From: Elusimicrobiota bacterium
GTDB taxonomy: Bacteria > CG03 > SLGR01 > PWQF01
Length of the DNA: 15,449 nt
Direction of reading: 5' to 3'
Assembly: GCA_003556865.1 (NCBI GenBank)
Contig: PWQF01000277.1
Location: forward strand, 1 to 15,449
The position numbers and the translations under genes are program-made. Positions 7,163 to 13,747 of the stretch are shown here, one piece after another. Below the pieces are notes generated by a model, which was not told where the DNA came from, ran no database searches, and worked only from the letters and a program-made list of their open reading frames with translations. Within the stretch, counting starts at the first letter, position 1. Every line of letters starts with the position of its first letter.

Positions 7163-8405
7163 AGGTAAGCACCGGCATACCTTGCAGCTGCTTCCCTATA
7201 TATGGAGAATTTACGCTTTTAGATAAAAAGAAATCCGGGGTAACCTTAATCTTTCTTTTAGTATCAATAACTGTTATATCTGCCGGGTTCCCCTCCTTTA
7301 TTTTTCCCAGGTCGGGACGCTTAAGAATTTGGGCCGGGTTAATAGTCATTTTTAAGAGAAGTTCTTCTACGGTTATGATTTTTTTAGCCACCAGATCTGT
7401 ATAAAGTACTCCAAAGGCGGTTTCAAGTCCGGTTATTCCGAAGGGAGCCAGTCCGAATTCACTGTTCTTTTCTACATTAAGATGGGGTGCATGATCGGTG
7501 GCCACACAGTCAAGAGTTCCGTCCTTAAGTCCTTTTATCAGGGCCTGTCTGTCAGCTTCTGTTCTTAGGGGAGGCTTCATTTTAGAGTTTGTGTCGTACC
7601 CGCAGACATTATCCTGGGTAAGAGTTAAATGGTGGGGAGTTACCTCCGCGCTTACCTTAACTCCTCTTTTTTTTGCTTCCCGTATGATGGATACAGAACG
7701 CGCTGCAGATATGTGGCATAAGTGAAGTTGGCATCCGGTGAGCTGGGCCAGTGCTATATCTCTTGAGACTATTATTTCCTCGGATTGTGAGGGTATTCCC
7801 CTTAGTCCCATTATAGTGGAGATTTTTCCCTCGTTAACCATTCCCTCCCGGCTGAGATTCAGGTCTTCGGCATGGGCAAATACGGGAATATTAAACATTT
7901 TGCAGTATTCCATTGCCCGCCGCATTATAAGAGAATCCATTACCGTGCTTCCGTCATCGGTTATGGCCACCGAACCTGCTTTATGCATCTTACCTATTTC
8001 TGTCAGTTCTTTTCCTTTAAGTCCTTTAGTTATGGCACCCGTCGGGAGAACTCTTACACTACCTTCCTGATGGCTGGTGGCCAGGACATATTTTATACCT
8101 GACACTGAATCTATTGCCGGTTTTGTGTTGGGCATTGCGCATATAGTGGTAAAACCTCCTTTTGCTGCCGCTTTGGTACCGGATTTTATAGTCTCCACAT
8201 CCTCCCTGCCCGGTTCCCGGAGATGGGTATGGAGGTCAATTAAACCGGGAGTCACCAGGCAGCCCTTTAAATTTATTTTTTTACAATTTTGGCTAATACT
8301 TTTTTTTACTTGGGAAATTTTGCCTTTATCTATAAGGATATCCCCCTTACTCAGGGAGGCGGTGGCGGGATCAAAAATAGTGCCGGATTTAAGAAGAATT
8401 TTCAT
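7116..8405 (-). CDS. pyrC: Dihydroorotase, class I
   Basis: This zinc enzyme closes carbamoyl aspartate to dihydroorotate, step three of the pathway. The protein has 429 residues, the normal size for class I bacterial dihydroorotases rather than the roughly 345 of the E. coli class II form. Metal and substrate residues are visible: His59, His61 and Arg63 in DLHTHLREPG, the MPNT loop (91-94), Asp150/Asp151 in ITDDG (where class II has a carboxylated Lys), His178 in FAHAED, His231 in LCHISA and the catalytic Asp304 in VATDHAPH. It looks fully active. The start is ATG at 8405, which lies inside the end of pyrB (17-nt overlap), with an AGG-containing SD about 8 nt upstream. The 3' end overlaps pyrK. 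Confidence 0.97.
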   Translation of the reverse strand: MKILLKSGTIFDPATASLSKGDILIDKGKISQVKKSISQNCKKINLKGCLVTPGLIDLHTHLREPGREDVETIKSGTKAAAKGGFTTICAMPNTKPAIDSVSGIKYVLATSHQEGSVRVLPTGAITKGLKGKELTEIGKMHKAGSVAITDDGSTVMDSLIMRRAMEYCKMFNIPVFAHAEDLNLSREGMVNEGKISTIMGLRGIPSQSEEIIVSRDIALAQLTGCQLHLCHISAARSVSIIREAKKRGVKVSAEVTPHHLTLTQDNVCGYDTNSKMKPPLRTEADRQALIKGLKDGTLDCVATDHAPHLNVEKNSEFGLAPFGITGLETAFGVLYTDLVAKKIITVEELLLKMTINPAQILKRPDLGKIKEGNPADITVIDTKRKIKVTPDFFLSKSVNSPYIGKQLQGMPVLTYASGKKVYKDASFFN

Positions 8406-9324
8406 TTCTGTTACCTGAAAGAAGGTAAAGGATGGCCATCCTTACCGCTACCCCGTTTGTAACCTGGCGGCTTATTACTGAATTATTTGAGTCGGCTACT
8501 GAAGATGATATTTCTGCTCCCCTGTTCATCGGGCCCGGATGCATTACCAGTAGATCTTTTTTAGCCTTTTTTAGTTTTAAACTATCAACGCCGAAAACAA
8601 AACTGTACTCCTCCATGCTGGGAAAAAGAACTTCTTTCTGCCTTTCTTTCTGTATTCTGAGTATGTTTATAACATCAAGCCGCTCTATAACCTCTTCCAG
8701 GCGGTAAAAGACCTTAACTCCCAGTTCTTCTATCCCTGCGGGTATGAGAGTGGCCGGTCCGATTACATATACGCTGGCCCCCATTTTCTTCAGGCCCCAT
8801 ATGTTTGAGCGGGCCACTCTGGAGTGCAGAATGTCGCCGACTATGCCTACATTAAGCCCCCTGATACTCCCTTTTTTTTCCTGTATGGTAAACATATCAA
8901 GGAGCGCCTGGGTAGGGTGTTCGTGGGCTCCGTCCCCGGCATTTACCACTGAACAGTTAACATGCCTGCTTAAAAGCATGGGCGCCCCGGAATGGGGGTG
9001 TCTTATTATTATTACATCCGCACCCAGGGCCTGTACGGTCCTTCCTGTATCAATAATATTTTCGCCTTTTGTTATGGAAGAAGCTTTAGCGGATATATTA
9101 ATCGTATCGGCACTGAGTCTTTTTGCTGCCAGTTCAAAAGAAACTCTTGTCCTGGTGGAAGGCTCATAGAAAAGAGTTACTACTGTTTTTCCCCTGAGAG
9201 CCGGTGTCTTTTTTACGGTTCTGGTAAAAACTTCCTTCATGGGAGCAGCTGTATCCAGTATGAGTTTTATCTCTTCTGGGCTAAGGTCTTCAAGTGATAA
9301 AAGATCTTTGGTTTTTAAATTCAA
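8389..9324 (-). CDS. pyrB: Aspartate carbamoyltransferase catalytic subunit
   Basis: It condenses carbamoyl phosphate with aspartate, the committed step of pyrimidine synthesis. The 311-residue protein has the carbamoyl phosphate motif FYEPSTRTR (52-60), the shared-site loop SSITKGE (Ser82/Ser83, Lys86), HEHPTQALLD (134-143) and HPGPMNRGAEI (262-272). The start is a TTG at 9324: TTG and the pyrR stop TGA share bases in a TTGA overlap. GGAG lies about 11 nt upstream, and the next Met (residue 29) would remove conserved N-terminal sequence (LLSLEDLSPEEI). No pyrI regulatory chain is present, and no PyrC-type fusion is seen, so it is probably a trimer controlled through expression. Carbamoyl phosphate synthase is not encoded in the window. 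Confidence 0.97.
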   Translation of the reverse strand: MNLKTKDLLSLEDLSPEEIKLILDTAAPMKEVFTRTVKKTPALRGKTVVTLFYEPSTRTRVSFELAAKRLSADTINISAKASSITKGENIIDTGRTVQALGADVIIIRHPHSGAPMLLSRHVNCSVVNAGDGAHEHPTQALLDMFTIQEKKGSIRGLNVGIVGDILHSRVARSNIWGLKKMGASVYVIGPATLIPAGIEELGVKVFYRLEEVIERLDVINILRIQKERQKEVLFPSMEEYSFVFGVDSLKLKKAKKDLLVMHPGPMNRGAEISSSVADSNNSVISRQVTNGVAVRMAILYLLSGNRNENSS

Positions 9325-9884
9325 GGAGCTTTTTTCTCCGGTGAATCTTTTCTTTCAGTTATAATCACCCTGTCTTTCTGACCTTTTTTTCTATTCATTT
9401 CCAGGGATATCCAGGCATCTTTTTTCAGGCTCAATGATTTTCCGCTGAAATCCGGCTGTATGGGCAATTCCCTCCCGCCTCGGTCTATTAAAACAGAGAG
9501 GCGGACTTTTGCCGGCCTGCCAAAATCAATAAGATGGTCAAGTGCGGCTCGTACAGTTCTTCCGGTCCATATCACATCATCTACCAGAACTACATGTTTG
9601 TTGTTGATATCAAAATCCAGTATGGTCTTTTTTATTTCCGGATGCACAGGCCTGTTGAAAAAATCATCCCTGTAAAGAGTAATGTCCAGAAGCCCCACAG
9701 GTATATCGGTAGAGGAGAGGCGGCTTATTTGAGCAGCAATTCTTTTGGAGAAATGTTCTCCCGTAGAACGTATTCCTACAAGGACAAGATTTTCGGCACC
9801 CCCCGCATCATCTAAAATTTCAGAGGAAAGCTTCAAGACTTTCCGGTTAAACTGGCGGGAGTCCATTACTATTTTTTCTTTCAT
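9321..9884 (-). CDS. pyrR: PyrR, pyrimidine operon regulator / uracil phosphoribosyltransferase
   Basis: PyrR proteins bind UMP or UTP and pyr mRNA to lower pyr expression; many also make UMP from uracil and PRPP. The 187-residue protein shows LVLVGIRSTG (33-42), the PRPP loop HVVLVDDVIWTGRTV (97-111) and the family signature LIDRGGRELPIQPDF (132-146). All look intact, so both activities are possible. It is the first gene of the pyr operon, starting at ATG 9884 with AGGAG six nt upstream. No typical PyrR attenuator (binding loop plus terminator) is visible ahead of it or inside the operon. Control may therefore be at the ribosome binding site or elsewhere, or the protein may act mainly as a salvage enzyme. 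The 4-nt overlap with pyrB suggests coupled translation. Confidence 0.95.
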   Translation of the reverse strand: MKEKIVMDSRQFNRKVLKLSSEILDDAGGAENLVLVGIRSTGEHFSKRIAAQISRLSSTDIPVGLLDITLYRDDFFNRPVHPEIKKTILDFDINNKHVVLVDDVIWTGRTVRAALDHLIDFGRPAKVRLSVLIDRGGRELPIQPDFSGKSLSLKKDAWISLEMNRKKGQKDRVIITERKDSPEKKAP

Positions 9885-9921
9885 TTATTCTCCTGTAGGT
9901 AAAGGGCCTGATGTTAGCTTT

Positions 9922-9949
9922 AGTTTAAAAAGAAAAACAGTTTTGTCAA
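9922..9949 (-). promoter_or_regulatory. Predicted promoter of the pyrRBCKDFE operon
   Basis: On the minus strand a perfect TTGACA (9949-9944) is followed after 16 nt by TAAACT (9927-9922), a four-of-six match to TATAAT. A transcript start near 9915 would leave a leader of only about 30 nt before the pyrR ATG, containing the SD AGGAG. The spacer carries a small palindrome, noted separately. Confidence 0.6.
9934..9944. repeat. Small palindrome in the pyr promoter spacer
   Basis: AAAAC and GTTTT arms (minus strand) flank a single central base, lying between the -35 and -10 boxes of the predicted pyr promoter. That is a good place for an operator, but the arms are short and AT-rich, so it may be chance. 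Confidence 0.25.
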
Positions 9950-10018
9950 GCAAAAGGCAGGGATAAGAATTAAAGAGATTTTCAGGTCAATTTTTGGTGA
10001 GGAAGTTTATAAATTATG

Positions 10019-10039
10019 TCAGTATAGCAACTGTACTGA
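10019..10039. repeat. Imperfect 9-bp dyad, possible operator
   Basis: The left arm TCAGTATAG and right arm CTGTACTGA are inverted copies matching at eight of nine positions around a central CAA. The one mismatch would be a G-U pair in RNA. No T-run follows, so it is not an intrinsic terminator. It lies about 100 bp from the pyr promoter and 100 bp upstream of the nrdD -35. It does not clearly match the NrdR box as I know it, so the binding protein, if any, is unknown. Confidence 0.45.
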
Positions 10040-10090
10040 ATTATGTAAAGTTTTTACGGTTTTTCGACGATAAATTCCCTCTGAAAATAA

Positions 10091-10107
10091 AGTCAGGAAT
10101 AGTCAGG
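10091..10107 (+). repeat. AGTCAGG direct repeat, 10-bp period
   Basis: Two exact copies of AGTCAGG begin at 10091 and 10101, one helical turn apart, about 30 bp upstream of the predicted nrdD -35. Related TCAGG or GTCAG strings occur at about 9982 and 10018. The spacing is what a regulator binding one face of the DNA would use, but there are only two copies. Confidence 0.35.
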
Positions 10108-10139
10108 TTCTAATTTCTCGAATATGAATCAGCTTTATG

Positions 10140-10168
10140 TTGATTTTAAAAAATCTAAATAATACAAT
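10140..10168 (+). promoter_or_regulatory. Predicted promoter for the nrdD operon
   Basis: TTGATT (10140-10145) and TACAAT (10163-10168) are separated by exactly 17 nt, giving four and five of six consensus matches. A start near 10175 would make a leader of about 74 nt to the nrdD ATG at 10249, which also argues against translation starting at 10186. Confidence 0.55.
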
Positions 10169-10234
10169 CAAATTTCACTTTCTAAATGTCTGATAAAAAC
10201 AGAGTTGAATGTCAAAGTCAAAATAATGAGAATT

Positions 10235-10241
10235 TAAGGAG
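10235..10241 (+). promoter_or_regulatory. Ribosome binding site deciding the nrdD start
   Basis: TAAGGAG sits 7 nt before the ATG at 10249 and is nearly a full anti-SD match. The earlier in-frame ATG at 10186 has no such site and falls close behind the predicted transcript start. Confidence 0.8.
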
Positions 10242-10248
10242 TATAAAT

Positions 10249-12414
10249 ATGGGACTTAAAAAACGATTTTTGCAAAGGATAAAGAAAAGGTCCGGGAATG
10301 TTGTAGATTTTAAGAAAGATAAAATTCTTCATTCAGTAGTGAAAGCTGTAAGAGAAGTGGGCGGGGATGATAGCGACAAAATTGCCCAGAAAATCACCGG
10401 AAATGTAGCCCACCGCCTTAAGAAAAAATATGGATATGATACTCCGGATGTAAATGAGGTTCAGAATATAGTAGAGGAAGCTCTTCTGGAGGACGGCCTT
10501 TCTGAAATTGCCCGGGCATATATGCTTTACGGCCACATTAAGAATGAAAACAGACAGAGAAAAGCTTTTCTTAAAAAAATTGGGGGGCTTATTGATTCCT
10601 ATATATCTATGGATGACTGGCGGGTAAAGGAAAACAGTAATGTTTCATATTCAATTTCTGCCCTGCAGGAGTACATTTCGGGGGCGGTTATAGCTGAATA
10701 CAGTTTAAACCACAGTTATCCTCCGGAAATAAGCAGTGCCCACCGTAGCGGTCAGATGCATATACATGATCTTTCTGTGGGCACCTTTGCCGGATACTGT
10801 GCCGGATGGTCGTTGAGCCAGCTTCTTATGGAGGGCTTTAACGGGGTGCTTGGAAGAATTTCGGCAAAGCCTGCAAAACATTTTAACGCCGCCCTGGGTC
10901 AGATAGTTAATTTTATGGGTACTCTTCAGAATGAATGGGCGGGAGCCCAGGCTTTTTCTTCTTTTGATACCTATCTTGCGCCCCTGGCGGCAAAGGACAA
11001 CCTTAGCTATAAACAGGTTAAACAGTCCATACAGGAGTTCGTTTTTGCCATAAATGCCACATCAAGGTGGGGTAACCAGGTTCCTTTTACCAATCTTACT
11101 TTTGACCTTACACCTCCCGAAGATCTTAGAGATAATTTTGTGATATACGGCGGGGAGGTCCTTAAAAACGATAAGTACGGGCAGTATCAAAAAGAAATGG
11201 ATATGATAAACAGGGCATTTCTGGAAGTTATGTTGGAGGGAGATATGGATGGAAGGGTTTTTACCTTTCCTATCCCCACTTACAACTTAACAAAGGATTT
11301 TAACTGGGATAGTGATATAGCCAATCTTCTTTTTCGTATGACCGCGAAATACGGCATTCCCTATTTCCAGAATTTTATAAACAGCGATCTCAGTCCCAAT
11401 GATGTAAGAAGCATGTGCTGCAGGCTTCAGCTGGATGTCCGGCAACTCTCAAAAAAAACAGGTGCCCTTTTTGGGTCCGGAGAAAAAACAGGGAGCATCG
11501 GTGTGGTAACGATAAACCTGCCGCGCATAGGATACGAAAGCAGCAGTGAAGAAGAGTTTTTTGAAAAACTGGATGAACTTATGTACCTGGCCCGGGAGTC
11601 CCTTGAAATAAAAAGGAAAGATGTAGACAGGAATATGGCACAGGGTCTTCTGCCCTGGTCCAAGAGATATCTGGGAAACCTTGACCACCATTTTTCCACT
11701 ATAGGTCTGGTGGGTATGAATGAGGCCTGTCTTAATTTTCTGGGTAAGGATATTTCTACGGATGAAGGGTTAAGTTTCGGGTCCAAAGTCTTAGACTTTA
11801 TGAGAGAAGAGCTGGAGACCTACCAGATGGAAACTTCCCATATTTATAATCTTGAAGCCACACCTGCCGAGGGCACAGCTTACCGTCTGGCCAGGTTGGA
11901 TAAAAAGAGATATCCCGATATAATTACCGCCGGGGATAAGGAGCCTTACTACACAAATTCTTCTCATCTCCCTGTCTCTTTTACAGAGGATATGTTTTTT
12001 GCTCTGGAACATCAGGAAAAACTTCAAAGCAAATATACCGGTGGAACGGTAATGCATACCTTCCTGGGAGAATCCCCTGTTTCCCCGGAAGCCTGTAAAA
12101 ATCTTGTAAGGAAAATGGCAAATAATTCTTCGCTGCCCTACTTTACCATAACTCCCACTTACAGCATATGCGCAGAGCACGGATACATAAAGGGGGAGCA
12201 GCCGCACTGCCCGGAATGCGATAAAGAAACAGAGGTATACAGCAGGGTGGTGGGATATTACAGACCTATTAAAAATTGGAATGACGGCAAGCAGGAGGAG
12301 TTTAAGGAAAGGAAATCATATAAAATGCCCCGGCCTAAACCCGTAAAGCCGCACCCCACTGTTCAGAAAATGGATAAAAAGGACTTGGAAGAAGCTCAGC
12401 TGGCTTTATTTTAA
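10249..12414 (+). CDS. nrdD: Anaerobic (class III) ribonucleoside-triphosphate reductase
   Basis: This glycyl-radical enzyme reduces ribonucleoside triphosphates to dNTPs without oxygen. From the ATG at 10249 it has 721 residues. Residues 14-100 form an ATP-cone, the allosteric nucleotide domain. The catalytic domain has Cys184 (GYCAGW) and MCCRLQ at 389-394, where Cys391 is the likely thiyl-radical residue with Met389 two places before it. A zinc site near the C-terminus uses Cys641, Cys654 and Cys657, with His644 probably in place of the fourth Cys. The glycyl radical is expected at Gly669 in VVGYYRP. Beyond the usual end, residues 691-721 form a Lys/Pro-rich tail ending QLALF, resembling a sliding-clamp-binding peptide. 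The frame extends up to 10186, but the SD supports 10249. The activase gene follows after 3 nt. Confidence 0.97.
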   Translation: MGLKKRFLQRIKKRSGNVVDFKKDKILHSVVKAVREVGGDDSDKIAQKITGNVAHRLKKKYGYDTPDVNEVQNIVEEALLEDGLSEIARAYMLYGHIKNENRQRKAFLKKIGGLIDSYISMDDWRVKENSNVSYSISALQEYISGAVIAEYSLNHSYPPEISSAHRSGQMHIHDLSVGTFAGYCAGWSLSQLLMEGFNGVLGRISAKPAKHFNAALGQIVNFMGTLQNEWAGAQAFSSFDTYLAPLAAKDNLSYKQVKQSIQEFVFAINATSRWGNQVPFTNLTFDLTPPEDLRDNFVIYGGEVLKNDKYGQYQKEMDMINRAFLEVMLEGDMDGRVFTFPIPTYNLTKDFNWDSDIANLLFRMTAKYGIPYFQNFINSDLSPNDVRSMCCRLQLDVRQLSKKTGALFGSGEKTGSIGVVTINLPRIGYESSSEEEFFEKLDELMYLARESLEIKRKDVDRNMAQGLLPWSKRYLGNLDHHFSTIGLVGMNEACLNFLGKDISTDEGLSFGSKVLDFMREELETYQMETSHIYNLEATPAEGTAYRLARLDKKRYPDIITAGDKEPYYTNSSHLPVSFTEDMFFALEHQEKLQSKYTGGTVMHTFLGESPVSPEACKNLVRKMANNSSLPYFTITPTYSICAEHGYIKGEQPHCPECDKETEVYSRVVGYYRPIKNWNDGKQEEFKERKSYKMPRPKPVKPHPTVQKMDKKDLEEAQLALF

Positions 12415-12417
12415 TAG

Positions 12418-13110
12418 GTGCTTATAAGCGGTATAAGGAAATCTTCCCTTATAGACTGGCCGGGCCGTGTAGTTACTTCTCTCTTTTCCGGAGGCTGCAG
12501 TTTCAGATGTCCCTGGTGTCATAATCCGGAACTTATTAAGCCTGACAAGGGGCAGTTTGTAAAGAAACCGGAACTTGATCATATTCTAAACTGCCATAAA
12601 AAATGGATAGACGGTATATGTCTTAGCGGGGGAGAGCCTCTTTTTCAGGAGGGGGTACTTGATTTTTTAAAAGAAATTAATAAAAGAAAACTCTCTGTAA
12701 AGCTTGATACCAACGGGTACCACCCCCTCAGGCTAAAGGGGGTTTTAGATAAGGGGTTGGCAGACTTCATATCAATGGATATTAAGGCCCCTCTTAAAGA
12801 AAAGCTTTATTCGGAGGCCTGCGGGATTCAGGTGGATCTATCCCGCATAAAGGATAGTATTGAACTGTTAATTAAGGGAGATATTGATTATGAATTCCGG
12901 ACCACTGCAGTGCCCGGAATAATTGGAGGAAATGAAATAAAAATGATAGCCGGTTTTATAAAAGGTGCCCGTAAATATGTTCTTCAGTCTTTCAGGCCTG
13001 AAGTAACTTTAGATAAAAGTTTTTCTGTTATTAAACCTTATTCAGAGCAGAAAATGAAAAATTTAATTGAAGAGGTATCACCATTTGTAGAAAAAACGGA
13101 GCTGAGATAA
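12418..13110 (+). CDS. nrdG: Anaerobic ribonucleotide reductase activating protein (radical SAM)
   Basis: It uses a 4Fe-4S cluster and S-adenosylmethionine to generate the glycyl radical on NrdD. The 230-residue protein has the radical-SAM ligands Cys27, Cys31 and Cys34 (CSFRCPWC) and the SAM-binding GGEP at 71-74. The opening SGIRKSSLIDWPGRVVTSLFSGGC and overall length fit the larger NrdG2-like subgroup rather than the roughly 155-residue E. coli NrdG. Pyruvate formate-lyase activases share the fold, but the position 3 nt after nrdD makes the role clear. The start is GTG at 12418 with no strong SD, so translation is probably coupled to nrdD. Confidence 0.93.
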   Translation: MLISGIRKSSLIDWPGRVVTSLFSGGCSFRCPWCHNPELIKPDKGQFVKKPELDHILNCHKKWIDGICLSGGEPLFQEGVLDFLKEINKRKLSVKLDTNGYHPLRLKGVLDKGLADFISMDIKAPLKEKLYSEACGIQVDLSRIKDSIELLIKGDIDYEFRTTAVPGIIGGNEIKMIAGFIKGARKYVLQSFRPEVTLDKSFSVIKPYSEQKMKNLIEEVSPFVEKTELR

Positions 13111-13113
13111 ATA

Positions 13114-13743
13114 ATGGAAGTTCTGCTGCTATCTGTTACGCCTGAGGCTGAAAAGGTTATAGAAAGAGCGGCCAGGACATGCTATATGTCCCAGGAACGT
13201 ATCTCGCCCGATTCCTGTCGCGGATTTATAAAAAAAATAATAAAGGCGGGTCATTTTTCAGTTTTAGAGCATGCATATGCAACGTTTAAACTCTCGGGAG
13301 TAAGCCGCTCTCTTACCCACCAGCTGGTGAGGCACAGGCTTTGTTCTTTTTCCCAGAAATCCCAGCGCTATGTTAGTGAAAATAATTTTTCATGGGTTAC
13401 GCCCCCTTCCATAGAGGCAGATAAAAGCATTATGGAGGAATATAGAAATTGTATGGGTTTTTTACAAAAAGCTTATTTAATGCTAAGGGAAAAAGGGGTA
13501 AAGGCTGAAGATGCCCGCTTTATTTTGCCCAATGGCTGCGCTACCGAAATTGTTTTTTCAGCTAATTTCCGGCAGCTTCGCCATATGATTTCTTTAAGGG
13601 GGTCATCCCGGGCCCAGTGGGAGATAAGAAGGGTTTTTACAGAGATAGCCTCTATTATGAAAAAGATTGCCCCAAGCTGCTTTTATGATTTCAATATAGA
13701 AGGGAAAGAAAAAGTAATACATTTAAAACAGAGGGAGGAATAA
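13114..13743 (+). CDS. thyX: Flavin-dependent thymidylate synthase
   Basis: ThyX methylates dUMP to dTMP using methylene-tetrahydrofolate, FAD and NADPH, and leaves tetrahydrofolate rather than dihydrofolate. The 209-residue protein contains the full ThyX signature RHRxxSxxxxSxR at 73-85 (RHRLCSFSQKSQR). It also has the C-terminal substrate block LPNGCATEIVFSANFRQLRH (138-157) and RGSSRAQWEIRR (162-173), whose Arg residues bind dUMP phosphate. No thyA is in the window. The ATG lies 3 nt after the nrdG stop, with GGAG about 12 nt upstream. Its place right after the reductase genes and shortly before dcd ties it to dTTP supply in the same transcript. Confidence 0.97.
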   Translation: MEVLLLSVTPEAEKVIERAARTCYMSQERISPDSCRGFIKKIIKAGHFSVLEHAYATFKLSGVSRSLTHQLVRHRLCSFSQKSQRYVSENNFSWVTPPSIEADKSIMEEYRNCMGFLQKAYLMLREKGVKAEDARFILPNGCATEIVFSANFRQLRHMISLRGSSRAQWEIRRVFTEIASIMKKIAPSCFYDFNIEGKEKVIHLKQREE

Positions 13744-13747
13744 GAAG

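Larger units (their letters stand above)
9885..10248. other. Divergent intergenic control region between pyr and nrd operons
   Basis: This 364-base AT-rich stretch is the only long non-coding region in the window. It holds the predicted pyr promoter (minus) near its left end and the predicted nrdD promoter (plus) near its right end. Between them are an imperfect dyad at 10019-10039, a short GTAAA/TTTAC dyad at 10045-10057, and two AGTCAGG copies at 10091-10107. From 10186 the nrdD frame is open and could be misread as coding, but it lacks a ribosome binding site at that ATG. I see no tRNA, riboswitch that I recognise, intrinsic terminator with a T-run, or transposon end. Confidence 0.8.

Noticed and set aside
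8744..9297. Long plus-strand open frames opposite pyrB and pyrC
   Set aside because: They are antisense shadows of well-conserved genes, lack ribosome binding sites and have no recognisable family features.
10045..10057. GTAAA/TTTAC small dyad upstream of nrdD
   Set aside because: Five-base AT-rich arms are expected often by chance in this region; mentioned only in the intergenic description.
10186..10248. Leader peptide or N-terminal extension of NrdD starting at ATG 10186
   Set aside because: It has no SD, is in frame with nrdD without a stop, and a strong SD precedes the later ATG. The sequence is low-complexity and Asn/Gln-rich.
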